64,000 nucleotides of DNA from Jaltomata sinuosa. Lineage: Eukaryota > Streptophyta > Magnoliopsida > Solanales > Solanaceae. The notes below the pieces were generated by a model. That model ran no database searches and was not told the origin of the DNA. It saw only the letters and a list, made by a program, of their open reading frames with translations. Position numbers and translations under genes: made by a program. This document shows positions 32,511 through 44,600 of the stretch, in pieces (position 1 is the stretch's first letter; each line of letters starts with the position of its first letter). The DNA lies in the NCBI GenBank assembly GCA_003996215.1, contig QJPP01001439.1, forward strand, positions 310,001 through 374,000. Reading direction: 5' to 3'.

Positions 32511-35500
32511 ACTATTACTACTCGATTAATTTTGATTTTTTTTCCAATTTATTTAGAATCTGCAAATATTGTAAATGCATAAACAGTTCCACACAGAAAC
32601 TTCTCCCATTTTTTTTCTTGGAGGTGTTGAGCATAAAAGGGAACTATACTTGTGTACAATGAATTATTGGTTGGTCCATGTTCTATACTTCTTCACTACT
32701 CGTACAAGCTTGACGGAGTTAAGTTGTATTGAGGGAATCGTTTTGTCTCAATCAATGTTACAGCAAGCTGTTCTTTTAATTAGACATGACAGAATATATA
32801 TATATAAATGTGGTTCTCTCTGCATCATTGGATATGGAAAACCGTACTCGCACCTGATGTTTACATCAAATCACTTTATATAAGTTGTTTTTGGTAGGCG
32901 CTTTACCTAAAGTGAAATATTCTGGTGTCAATTTGAATTAGTCCAATAAAAATGGATATCGGACACTGGATCAGAAACTCAAAAAAAAAAAAAAACATGC
33001 ATGAATTCTTAATGAATCTTGAAAAATTGTAAAGAAAATATTATACAACAACCAAATCTCAAATATTTATTATTTTCTTTGTTTCAATTTATATGATTGT
33101 GTTTGACTGAGTATGAAGTTTAAGAAAGAAAAAAAAGATTTCTGAAATTTGTGATCTAAATTCTAAAATAAGTCATAGATATTTGTATGACTATAAATTA
33201 TCCCATTAAAGGTGAAATTAATTTGTTTATGAATAAGAAAGTATGATATTCTTTTTGTGACCGATTAAAAAAGAAAGTATGACACATAAATTGGTACAAA
33301 GAGAGCACTAGATTGGACTTATCCCGATAACCAACATCGTATATGACCACCGGAGGTTGCGATAGGATGGTAAGTACTCCTTCTTCATCCTTAGTCAAAG
33401 ATTTTGGATTGGAGTTCTGAAAAAATGTATCGTTTTTTATAGGAAGCATTTTACCTTCAGAATGAGATTTTTTCACACGAATCTGAATTAACTTAAACTC
33501 AAAATGAATATCGAACACTAGATGAGAAATCAAAAACCATCATGCATGAATTTGTTGGCCTAACTTATAACTAACAATAAGTCAAGCCTTCATTACCCTA
33601 CATTTGTTAGGGTCAATTTTGGACTAATTGTTCCCATCATTATTAAGTTAAGTATTATCTAACATTAAAATAATGAGTAACATTTGACCTATATGAATTC
33701 TTAATTGACCTAATCACAAATCTTTTCTCATCTTAATTAATTAATTAATAAAGCCTGTCCTATAGGATCTCATATCTAGCTTCTTCTTTAATTTATTTAT
33801 TTTTTTCACTTCATAGCACTGGTCCTTTTTGCACTTTTGAGGCATAGTGAGGCGAATTTATGATCTAAAATTTATAAATTTTTACATTAATTTTAAATTA
33901 ATTTATAATTATAACTGTATTTATAATCAAATATTTATAAAAGTTTAATGAAAATTTTAAGACATATACAAAATACAAGCAAAAATTATTGGATTCTCGA
34001 GAACTCATACTTGAAGAGTTGAATCCTCCCCTGATTAAAGTTTGTTGTGTTTACAATTATGTTAATTGTAGTGTTGAATTCAATTACACATGTCATATAT
34101 TTATTTACTTGATATAAATTTCGAGTGCGAATATATTTAGAATACCCTCTTTCATTTACCCTCTTGCAATAACCTCACCATCTACATCTATAATCCTCAT
34201 AATTATGGGCATTATATTGATAGATTTACTCGTTATTTAACTCTCGAAGTCAAGAATATTATACACGTAAAGAGTCTTTTTTTTATCGGATTGTTTATTT
34301 GGTATTTGATATTCGTTTTGGAAATTGACTCAGCGGTGGGGAATTACGATCCTACTTATAATAGATTCGACAGGACCCAATAGATTTAATCCAATAAGTT
34401 TGTAGACATCGAAATTTTTTGAGACTCTACAAGATGAGTCTCATTTTCATTAGGGTTTCTTGGAGGCTATTATATCCTAAACCCTAGCTTGGAGGCTATT
34501 CTACCCTAAACCCTAGTTCACGCCTATATAAAGGGTAACATATTTTCTTAAAGAGACATCTCGAATATTCATAGAATACTGAATATTCATAAGAGATCCA
34601 CAAAATTCTTCTTTCATAGAAATCAAATAAATCTCAAAAATGTCTAAATCATCCAATATTTGAGAAATATGCTCGAGTCATGGAGAATATTCAGGAGACA
34701 AGAATCAAGGAAATAACAGATTGTACTCACAAACATTCATCAATAAAATATCATTATCTATAATTAATTTATTTTCTATCACCTTAAAATTTATTACAAA
34801 TAAAGTAAACTCATAAATTCAAAATTTTAACTCCGTCTCTATCCCAACTAACTAGGATTCATAAAAGTTACTCCATTTATTTATGAAATTCTTCGTACTT
34901 GTTGGACCAAAAATGTCACCTTCAATATGATTCTATATAAGTTTCTTTCTTTAATTGTTCTTTTTCCTTTTCGAGCAGCCTTTTTTTCAACTCATTTCTT
35001 TTTTTTCCTTATCTTTTTTCTACTATTTAAATTATACGTATTAAACATATATACTATAAGTAATTTGTTTTTACATTTAACCGAACCTACAAAAGAATCA
35101 TGTTGATAACAAATTCAGAATGCAAATATTAAAGAATTTCTTAATACAAGAGATTTCAATCTTTTTAAGGGAATATTTATGTATTTTAACTTGTTTCAAC
35201 ATTGTATGTAAAAGGACAAATGCTCCAAATGTAGTAAATTTGATTTTAATTTCTTAAGTAAACATTAACTTTATTTTGAATTGATTTGCTTTGTATAAAC
35301 AATAAATCGATACAATGAACTAATTTTTCTTAGGATAAAAAATTAAACTAGATCGAACAATGGACATAAAGAGGTTCGGCGAAATTTAGTAACTTTAGTT
35401 TAAATATGTATTTGTGATTAAAATTTCACCTAATATGTACAAAAGAAAAATACTATTCATAATCCAGTATACCATCTTTTTTGGAGTTTAAAACTCATAA

Positions 35501-35564
35501 TAAATTCAAAATCGTAGATCTAACTCTGAACATCCTGTGAAAAATTTATTTTTCACACTCAAGG
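32511..35564. other. Intergenic: ArfGAP 3' UTR, Stowaway-like remnant, AT-rich DNA
   Basis: The first 300 bases are probably 3' UTR. 33070-33300 (TTTGTTTCAATTTATATGATTG ... ACACATAAATTGGTACAAAG) is a degenerate Stowaway-type MITE, with a relative at 54055-54290. 33840-34030 is a fragment of the GAGGCGAATTTATGATC dispersed repeat. 34440-34520 has a direct repeat of CTTGGAGGCTATT and ACCCTAAACCCTAG. No gene seen. Confidence 0.45.
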
Positions 35565-35800
35565 ACGTGATTTAGTGGTCAATGAAATGAGTTCAGAACC
35601 ATGAAGTCTCATGTTCAAGTTTCAGCCGAGACAAAAACACTAGTTGATTTCTTCTCATTTGTCCTAGCCTCGGTGAACAGTATTATTACCTTGTATATAT
35701 TGTTGGTGGGAAGTCAGGGGTATCTCTTGAAATTAGTTGAGGTGCACGTACACTTTATCCAAATACCACGATTATAAAAAATAATAATCTATGATTAATC
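35565..35800 (+). repeat. tRNA-derived SINE (family C)
   Basis: Starts ACGTGATTTAGTGGTCAATG (A-box-like), then CTCATGTTCAAGTTTCAG (B-box-like), GAGACAAAAACACTAG, TTGTCCTAGCCTCGGTGAAC, TTGGTGGGAAGTCAGGGGTA and GAGGTGCACGTACACTTTAT. It is the best tRNA-like head in the window. Relatives are at 55755-55885 and 62600-62890. Confidence 0.65.
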
Positions 35801-36049
35801 GAGATGCGCATAAACTCACCCAAATATCATGATTATATAAAAAAATAAAAAAAGAGGTTAATCAACTTCCTCTAAGAATTTCTTGTAAGGGCCTTTATTT
35901 ATTGAGTGGGTGTAGTTTTTCCACAAAGCACAAATCCAAATTATTTTAAACAAATGTTTTGCTAATATTTTCCATGTTTATCATATGATTCAATTTTTTC
36001 AAAACAAAAATTATAATCAGCCAAATTATGTCAAAAATTTAGTACAAAA

Positions 36050-36300
36050 TAATACTTCATTAGTTTCAATTCGTTTTACCTACTTTCTTTTTTAGTCCAT
36101 TTAAAAAAGAATGGTCTTTTCTCTTTTTAGCAACTCTTTAATTTCAACTTTCCACATAGCATATTTAAGATCACAAAATTAAAAGATATTTTAGTACATT
36201 TGATATATTTTTAATTTAAATCATAAAATTTAAAAGTCTTTTTTATTTTATAAAATTTTATATCACATCAAAATAAGTCAATTAATTTAAAACGGAGAAA
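36050..36300. mobile_element. Degenerate Stowaway-type MITE
   Basis: Left TTAGTTTCAATTCGTTTTACC and right CACATCAAAATAAGTCAATTAATTTAAAACGGAGAAA show the usual reversed ends of the family, with decay. Confidence 0.35.
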
Positions 36301-36569
36301 ATAATACTAGTGCTCAAAATTTGTTTGACCAAAATGTACACACAAAAGGCAAAATGGTCGGCAAGAGGGGCAGCCAACCACAAGTCGGTCCACATAAAAT
36401 CAGCGCAGCCATTTAAAAAAATTGAACACCACAAGATATATTGGCGTTCATCGATCATTTGATTGGGCTGAAATTTGAAATGAATACACTTAATAATATG
36501 AATCATTTGAAAAATAAACGTATTCGTTATGTATTGAATCTGATTTTACGATAAAAACTAGTTTAAGAT

Positions 36570-36990
36570 GTGAAGATTGCATAATATCTATTATCATATT
36601 CAGGCCTGTCAACTAGAGTTCGAACAATATAACATGAGACCTAATGTCGGTAAATCAAGAATGCGGATGGTTCTGTTTTGACACCATTTTAAAGAAATAA
36701 ACTTTTGAGTTAATTCAACCTTAAAAGCTTAAATAAAATGTGAGAATTGTTTAAGACCATACAATGAGACCTCCCTATCTCTCATATAGCCGATAAAGAA
36801 AACTCAACATTTGATAAACAAATAGACTGTAGATTTAACTTAACCTTATAAGTTAGCTCATGAAATGATGATTGTCCAAAATTATCCACCCCTAAGCGCA
36901 AATATGTGACTCAACACCTCTTCACACGTCAAGACTCGACATATGGAGTTTAGACAATATGAGATGGAGGCTAACATCGGGTAGACAATG
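36570..36990. repeat. Dispersed repeat with TTAGCTCATGAAATGA motif
   Basis: Contains TCAACTAGAGTTCGAACAAT, AACATGAGACCTAATGTCGG, then CCTTATAAGTTAGCTCATGAAATGATG and CGACATATGGAGTTTAGACAATATGAGATG. The ends are direct-type variants of each other. Common in Solanaceae sequence as I recall; class not determined. Confidence 0.4.
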
Positions 36991-36992
36991 AA

Positions 36993-37290
36993 GGCATAAT
37001 ACATAAATGTGCCCTTTAACTTGGCCTCAGGCCACATTTATGCCCTCCAACTTTGGATGTGCACAAGTAGACAGTTAAACTTGTATAAAGTTGAATAAGT
37101 AAACACATGCGTCCTATGTGACGTCTTATGTGACAATTCACATCCCTACATGGCGTCCTACGTGTATTATGCCACGTAGGATGTGTGTTCTACTTTATAC
37201 AAATTTAAGTATCTACTTATGCGCATCTAAAGTTAGAGGGCATAACTATGACGTGAAATCAAATTAAAAGGCATATTTATATATTATATC
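36993..37290. mobile_element. Foldback element, unamplified relative of the 4037-4850 array
   Basis: The left end GGCATAATACATAAATGTGCC and the inverted right end GATATAATATATAAATATGCC pair. Inside are matching TATAAAGTTGAATAAGTA/TACTTAAATTTGTATAAAG and CACATGCGTCC/TACGTGGCATAATACACGTAGG arms, giving a nearly complete hairpin of about 300 bp. Confidence 0.65.
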
Positions 37291-37909
37291 GACAGTAAAT
37301 TAAGATCGATGAGCTTGACTTATATACCGTAATAAAGAAATCGACTTAGGTTAAACTCCATGCATGAATGAAGTAAAATATTATCGTTATTCAACAACCA
37401 TAATTACTAACGAGAAAAATACAAGCAGGTAGTTCTTGGACAACATATCTATTTGTGCTGTGTGTTTACATGGCCCCGTTTTGAAAAATTTACTAATATA
37501 TTTTCTTCGTTTTAATTTATTTGTCTTACTTTTCATTTTAATCTGTTATATATTTGACTAAAATATTATATTATATCTTGAACAATTACGTAAAAAATAT
37601 TATAAATCACAATATAAAATTTTTGTTGACTCTCGAAATTATATTAGTGTCACATAAATTGAGACCGAGAGAATAACACAATAATTAATAACTGAAAATA
37701 TTTAAAAATCTTATAAGAAAATTTGGTTCACCATTAGAATTTCATTTGTGTCGTGTAAATTTGAACAACAGGAGTAACATTTATTATTTGAAAATGACAT
37801 TAAAAGTATTATAAATCACAATAATCTTAAAAAAATATATAATATAATTTAATGACTTTTCAAATTCTATTTATATAAAGGAATTTTGTGTCTAATATAT
37901 ATAGATACT

Positions 37910-37925
37910 CCTCTCTCTCTCTCTC
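37910..37925 (+). promoter_or_regulatory. CT-repeat leader of the DUF4408/DUF761 gene
   Basis: CTCTCTCTCTCTCTC lies about 90 bases before the ATG at 38011, downstream of TATATAGATA (37898). A plausible pyrimidine-rich 5' UTR with a TATA-like stretch. Confidence 0.4.
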
Positions 37926-38010
37926 AATCACTCTAAATTGTCACACATAACAACCATTTTTAGGTTACAAAAATCACACCTACAAAGTTGTGAAGAGGAA
38001 ATCGAAGAAA

Positions 38011-39742
38011 ATGGAATCATCGATGAGCAATTTGATGTTAACAATGAAAGTTTTGTTAGTTTCAATCGGAGCGATTTGTTCAGCCATTGCAATTAAATCC
38101 TCTGTTCCGTTGATTTTATATGAATTTCCTACGATTTGGAATGGTTTGATTTCATGGCTGAAACCTCCGTATCTCTACGTTTTACTCAACGGTATAATCA
38201 TTATAATCGCTGCTACTTCTCGATCGCAACGTAAGGAACAACAACATTCCGGCGAGCGATCGGAGCCGTTAATTTCTGACGGAACGCCGCCGGTAGATGA
38301 ACTGCCGGAAGTGTTTGCGTCCTCAACACTACAACATTCCGGCGAGCAATCGGAGCTGTTAATTTCTGCCGGAACAGATCCGGTGCCGGAACTGGTAGAT
38401 CAACTGCCGGAGGTGTTTGCGTCCTCAACACTACAAAATTCCGGCGAGCAATCGCGGCCGTTAATTTCCGCCGGGAAACCTACGGTGCCAGAACCGGTAG
38501 ATGAACCGCCGGAGGTGTTTGTGTCATCAACTCTACAACATTCCGGAGACAAATCGGAGCCGTTAGTTTCTGCCGAAATACCTTCGGTGCCGGAAAATTT
38601 GGTATCAATTTCCCGATCGCCGTTGCCGGACGTAGAAACGGAGCTTCTTCAACAGTTAGCGACTGAAAAACCGTTGGTTTCTTCGAGGTTCAGTCACCGG
38701 AAACCGCTGATGAGGACGAGTCATGAAGGTATGAAAAATCTTTTCGTTTTTTCAGGTATTTTCAAGCGTTCATTATGGATATATATTAATCATTTAAAAT
38801 ATGTCACTTTTTTTTTAATTTATACGTTTTAGCCTCAGCATAGAAGATCGTAAGACCTCAAGTACATTCAAATTGAAACCGATTTATTACGTAATGAACG
38901 CTTTTTAATATTTGAGACGAGAGTGTCTAATAAAATACATTATTATGTGTTTAGATATTCAATTGAAACAGGTCGTAATTCGTAATCGACTAAGAGATTT
39001 GTTGTCTCATTATAGAGTATACTTCTCCTCATCTTTTGTTATTCATCCTTTATGTTTCAACGAAATAGATATTCTAGATAACCTCTTCTGTTATGAATCG
39101 GCAAAATCTTCCTACTGCTCCGTTGTACAATCAGATTCGAAAAAAGAGAAATTAATCAAAATGAACCTAAATTGAATCATGACTATAAGTATATATTAAG
39201 AGATTTAGTATAAATTTAATTCATGAAAGCAAACATTTAACTTCCTTGGACCATATAAAAACTCATCGTCCAATTGAATTTGTCTTTTCCTGAATGATAA
39301 AGCATTTATCGCTTTTCCTTTCCTCCATTGATAACATCTAAATAAACGTACGTGTCGAATTTAAAGATTGTCGATATATTCGGCCTTTCAATCTTCTGTT
39401 TAAGGCTAATTTCGTAAATAACTGAACTTTTCAGGGGTGAAATCACTGAGGGTAGCAAGAGTAAAGAGGCATGAGACATTAGAGAGCACATGGAAAAAAA
39501 TAACAGAAGGGCGTCACGTGCCTCTCACGAGGCACCTGAACAAGTTAGACACGTGGCAGAATCAGAACCGGGGAAGTGAATCCCCGGTTCAAAGCCTAAA
39601 AAAAGTACTCGAACCGTCTCCGAGTCAGGACGAGCTGAACCGGCGAGTCGAAGCGTTCATAAAAAAATTCAATGAAGAAATGAGATTACAGAGAGAACAG
39701 TCATTAAAACAGTATATGGAAATGATTAATCGTGGGGTCTAA
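38011..39742 (+). CDS. DUF4408/DUF761 protein, 341 aa, two exons
   Basis: Exon 1 is 38011-38728 (donor GAAG|gtatga) and exon 2 is 39435-39742 (acceptor ttttcag, stop TAA). The phase-1 junction restores GGG. The start is ATG at 38011; an upstream in-frame GTG is not used in plants. The N-terminus (residues 1 to about 70) is the DUF4408 type: two hydrophobic segments with FPTIWNGLISWLKPPYLYVL between and within them. The middle holds three and a half repeats of 30-34 residues (HSGEQSELLISAG, ELPEVFASSTL). The C-terminus is the DUF761 motif LNRRVEAFIKKFNEEMRLQ, QSLKQYMEMINRG. Such proteins are membrane-associated, plant-specific and of unclear function; some are called cotton-fibre-expressed proteins. 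The domain pairing gives high confidence. Confidence 0.9.
38242..38600 (+). repeat. Coding tandem repeats in the linker of the DUF4408/DUF761 gene
   Basis: CAACATTCCGGCGAGC-type unit starts lie at 38242, 38332, 38434 and 38536 (spacings 90, 102 and 102, all multiples of three). The first three units are full and the last is cut short. Confidence 0.8.
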
Positions 39743-40549
39743 ATTTAATTTAGAAATTTATACTATTTTTTATCTGTTTAAAAAGTTTTTTATATTTTTT
39801 CGAAGAATTAATTTTTTTTGTGAGTCAACATGTGCGGTTTGAATAGAGGTATATATATAGGGGGGGAAATTAGTGCAAATAGGAGCTAAAGTTGTATATA
39901 GAATTGTAAAATATTCTTTTTATTGTTTATTAAACTTAGGATTAATGAAAAATCAAATAATACTATACATGCATTATTTACTTGTTGTCAAGTTTGATTA
40001 ATTATGACAAGTGATTTACTCTTTTCTTTCATGTTATTATATAAGACTTGTCAGAAAAATCACTATAAATTAAATTAACTAATGTAAAATTATGTCGATA
40101 CATATAACTTAAACTCTTTTTGTTCAAACGATTTCATGGGGTTTGATACTTCTGGGAAAATCAACTCATATACTATTATAGATTACTATCTACGTTCATT
40201 TTAACATGTTTACTGTACTAAAAATGTATTTTTCATTTTTATTTACCTACTTTAGCATATTAATAAAAAAATATTAATTATTTTTCATATTTTACCTTCA
40301 ACATTAGTTACTTTTCACTAAATCATTAATTATATATTAATTAATATGAATATTGTGATATATATTTATATTAATTATTATTTCTTAAAAGTCATGTAAA
40401 ATTTAAACAAATAAAAACATAGTAGTATGTAGTTTCTTGATTTTCAAGTCGATATTTCCGGTACACCAAAAAACTTTGTTTCTCCTCCTCACAAATTAGA
40501 TGACTTCAGTATTTATATTAATTCAATGAAAATGATTTGTGTGGCAAAT
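39743..40549. other. Intergenic: 3' UTR and AT-rich DNA
   Basis: Contains the likely 3' UTR and a decayed MITE fragment near 40190-40440 (TTTTAACATGTTTACTGTACT ... TTAAACAAATAAAAACATAGTAG). No gene seen. Confidence 0.4.
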
Positions 40550-41285
40550 ACGAAAATGGGTGGACATATAGTGTAGGGCCCGACTTACTGTTTTTACCCG
40601 GCTTGGAGATGTACTCACAAACAAAAAGTCATGTGCTTATGGACTTTGATAATCATAAATACTTGGATGAGGAAGGTGACACCCAATGGATCGCTGGATA
40701 AATCAATGAATCTTAATGATGAGATATGTGAAATTTAGATCAAGTGGATGATTATTAGGTGTACGAACGAAATTATCGTATTAATAGTTGAAAATGGGAG
40801 GACATAGTGTGTGGTCTGACTTACTATCTTTACTCAGGTTAGAGATGTACTCACAAACAAAAAGTCACGTGCTTATGGGACTTCGATAATCATAAATATT
40901 CTGATGAAGAAGGGGACACTCAATGAATCTCCAGGTAAATTAAATGAATCTTGGTGATGAGATAATGTGAAATTTAGATCAAGCGAAAAGTTGTTAGGTA
41001 TACGAATAAAATTTTCATATCAATAGTTGAAAATGGGAGGACATAGTGTGTGGCTCGACTTACTATCTTTACTCAGGTTAGAGATGTACTCACAAACAAA
41101 AAGTCATGTGTTTATGGGACTTCGATAATCATAAATATTCTGATGAAGAAGGTGACACTCAATGAATCTCTAGGTAAATTAATGAATCTTGGTGATGAGA
41201 TAATGTGAAATTTAGATCAAGCGAAAAGTTGTTAGGTGTACAAACAACAATCTCACAATAATAGTGCGATGTCTTTTGTGAAAAA
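40550..41285. repeat. Three tandem copies of a 238-bp repeat
   Basis: TGGGAGGACATAGTGTGTGG-type starts lie at about 40557, 40794 and 41033. Each unit includes GAGATGTACTCACAAACAAA, GTGCTTATGGGACTTCGATA, GAAGAAGGTGACACTCAATG and GTGAAATTTAGATCAAGCGA. Units 2 and 3 are the most alike. The array lies between two convergent genes. Confidence 0.8.
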
Positions 41286-41618
41286 ATGTGCGAGCTTGAT
41301 CCGAATCGAATAATAATACACTATACACCATGGTAAGGTACACCTATCAAAAGTGTTTTTTCACCTCAATTTAATAATGAGAAGTCAACATAGTTTGGCC
41401 ATACACTAGGTCTACATAACTTGCCAAAATTTAGCATATGCATATATAAAAGAACTCACAAATTTGAAAAAAGTTGTTTTCATATACTTCTTTATTCTTT
41501 CTTTTATTTACCCCCTTTTTTTCATCATAGTATATTATATACATGACTTCTTTTTTTATCACAATAACCAAACATAAAATTTCTCCTTCAAGAAACAAAA
41601 CAGCCAAAAAGAAAAGTT

Positions 41619-44600
41619 TTAGTAAGAAATACTACTAGGAGAAAATACAGTAGCCAAGCCTTGATCTACTTTTACATGGAGCTTGTCATATGTCATCAAT
41701 GTCTTGTAATTTGACTTGTATGTTCCTTTACCTCTTGCAATAACCTCACCATCTACATCTATAATCCCTTCTTTTGATGGATTATCTAATTGTGTGCCCG
41801 GCTCCAGAACAAACGCTTTAATCTGTAATTGTTTTACAACGATCAAAAACCTTATTTTCACAACAACATACCTAGTAAAGTCTCGGAAGTGGGGTCTGAG
41901 GAGGCGGGGTGTACGTAGACATTACCCCTACCTTTGTGGGGTAGAGAGGTTGTTTTCGACAGATCTAGCTCAAGAAAATTGTTTTTCGGAACTTCAACCA
42001 TATAGACAAAACAACAAAAAGCAAGAACAAGGAATGTTCATTCCGAAAACCTTATATTTACCTTCGAATTGGTTATAAAGCATGCAAATCATCAGTAATT
42101 TCAACACATTCTGTTGAGGCGATATATAGTTAACTAAAAGGATTGATGGTATCAGAGCAGGCAAGAGGTATGAGGCTCAAATCTCACCGCCACCCCAAAT
42201 TCAAAAGATATTTCGTATTTTTGGTCCGTGAACAAGAATCCGACACAACACATGAGGATGCGTGTTGAGACAAAATAGTTAACTAATTAGGAGTTCGCTC
42301 TTAATAGCTTAAGCTTTTAGAAGAGATAGTCAAACAATTCAACAAGTTTTTAGGGAACAATGCTACTTGGGATGCAGGGCATACTATGATTAAGAAGTTT
42401 TATGCTAGCCACTAGAGGGTTTGCTTGCAAAGCTAGATAAAAAACAACACACATAAATTTCAGATCGAGAGCTAAATGTATCTTGCTAGGCAAAGACAGG
42501 TTAGAATGGATAGCTCGCGGGTGGGATTTGATGGGATAGATCACTATTGCTGAAGGAGGTAGAACCGGGGGAAGAATTATGGCTATAAAGGTCCTCGCCC
42601 TCTTAGGCACATGGCTCTAAAGATTAATTTAGAAACGAGATGAGAGCTTGCAAAATGAAAGCTTAACTTAAAAGGTTGAAACAATAACTCTACCTTGAAG
42701 TACAAGACATGTGGTGATTTTACATGGCCGCCTTTGTTTAACTTGGTCATCAACGATAGCAATGTTAACTTTGGGCAGTCCTTTATCACGACCAAGTCCA
42801 AGTAACCATCTGAAAACTGCAAAAGTGGAAAGGTATAATGCACATATCGAAGGCTGAAATATTTGCAGCTTAGTGCTTCCGAAGAAATTACAATGAAAAT
42901 GTATTAGCTTGGATATATGGATAGGCTAGTGTGGATTCTACAAAATCCATCCTCCAGGGGTTCACGCTGCAAGGCGACTAGAGTTCTATGAATTTGAATA
43001 AGCTCTACAGGGTGAGATGTGTACGTTGAAATGAAAGATCTGTCCGAATTCAAATCCACAGAGGCCATTCTATCGAGTACACTTCTAAAGCAGCAGAGAT
43101 GAAAGTAGTAAAATCAAAAGAGGTAATAAGTTAGGTTCTCTTGATAAGTAAAAGATGTACTAAAAGAACAGACCGGTGCACTAAGCTCCCGCTATGCGCG
43201 GGGTCAGGGGAAGGGCCGGACCACAAGGGTCTATTGTACGTGATTTGCATTTCTGCAAGAGGTTTTTTCAACAGCTCAAACCCGTGACCTTCTGGTCACA
43301 TGACGCAACTTTACCAGTTACGTCAAGGCTCCCCTTCAAGTAAAAAGATGTACTAATAGGTAATAATTAAGTTATATTCAAAGAAACAAAAACCAACCTT
43401 GGCGTCAGGAGCTGCGAGAGCATCTTCACCTCCCCAAGGTACATTATGAAGCCAAACTGATACGAAAGGCCCCTCAATCTTACGGTTGAATTCTTTCATG
43501 TGCAAAGCAGGACCACAGTAACCCTTGTGCTGAACGAAATTCGATTTAACTTCAGTAATAGTTTCACCTTCCGAGTCAGCTGGTTCTCCAAAAGTTTCAT
43601 AACCTGGTGCAGCCACAAATTTTATACAACCATTGTACCTCCTAAGGCGGAATATTCGTTGTATTGCCTGGCCAAATAGTATCAAACTAGAGATTAAGGA
43701 GCATAATGATGATACTTTAAAGGCAACCCGTGTACTTAAAGCACTCGGTACCACTGCCATAAATGCACTGTGAACTGTCATGCCATCAAATATGATGATA
43801 CGAACAAAATCCAATTTGACATTTCGAATTTTTATGTAAAAAAATAATCACAAAACTCAAAGGAAACAGATCGTAAAACGTACATAATAATCTATCCGAG
43901 CACTACCCATCCATCTATACTTCTCAGACTCGATATCAATATCAGCTATAAGACCTGGAAAACAAGAAATACTCCGAGTCAATATCAATATCAGCTATAA
44001 TTGTCTGTTCTAATTCGTTAAGTACTTAATTATAGGACGAAACACAAATCAGTGTCAGTAAAACCACAGAAAAGAATGGAAGATGTAATACCCCAGGCGA
44101 GCATCAGCACACTAAAAAACCTGTTCTGTCCCTGTGAAATAGTAGCTACATCTAGTGATTGCTTATCCCCTACAAGAAACGAAGCGTGCAAAGAAAGCTT
44201 CTTAGCCTTATTGAAAAAGAAAGAGTCATTGAAACCACAGTTTTTTTTTTTTCCAACAGCCGAGTATTCTTCACCTCTAATAATAGCAAGTGTTGCATTG
44301 GACACAGTACAAGATAGACCAACAGCATCTAGAAGAGACTTCGCCATGCCATTTCCAGTACCTGTGTTAACACATATGGCACACAATTATAAAGACAGTT
44401 AAAGGTTTCTAGGTACCAAGCTTTTCCTAAAAGTTAGTACCCAACGACCATGCAAATCACACTGTAAAAAAATCAACCAAAAGCCAATGATGTCAAAGGC
44501 ACACATAAACCAAAATCTTTAGACATTGAAGTGGCACTGAGTTCATTAGTTAGAAGTCAAATATCTTCAAACAGTTAAAACTAGTATACCAAGATTACAC

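Noticed and set aside
37990..38010. Extended N-terminus starting at GTG for the DUF4408 protein
   Set aside because: Non-ATG start is not expected; ATG 38011 gives the usual family N-terminus.
44052..44402. 116-residue plus-strand frame opposite the kinase gene
   Set aside because: It is antisense to kinase exons 5 and 6 and intron 5, and shows no independent similarity.
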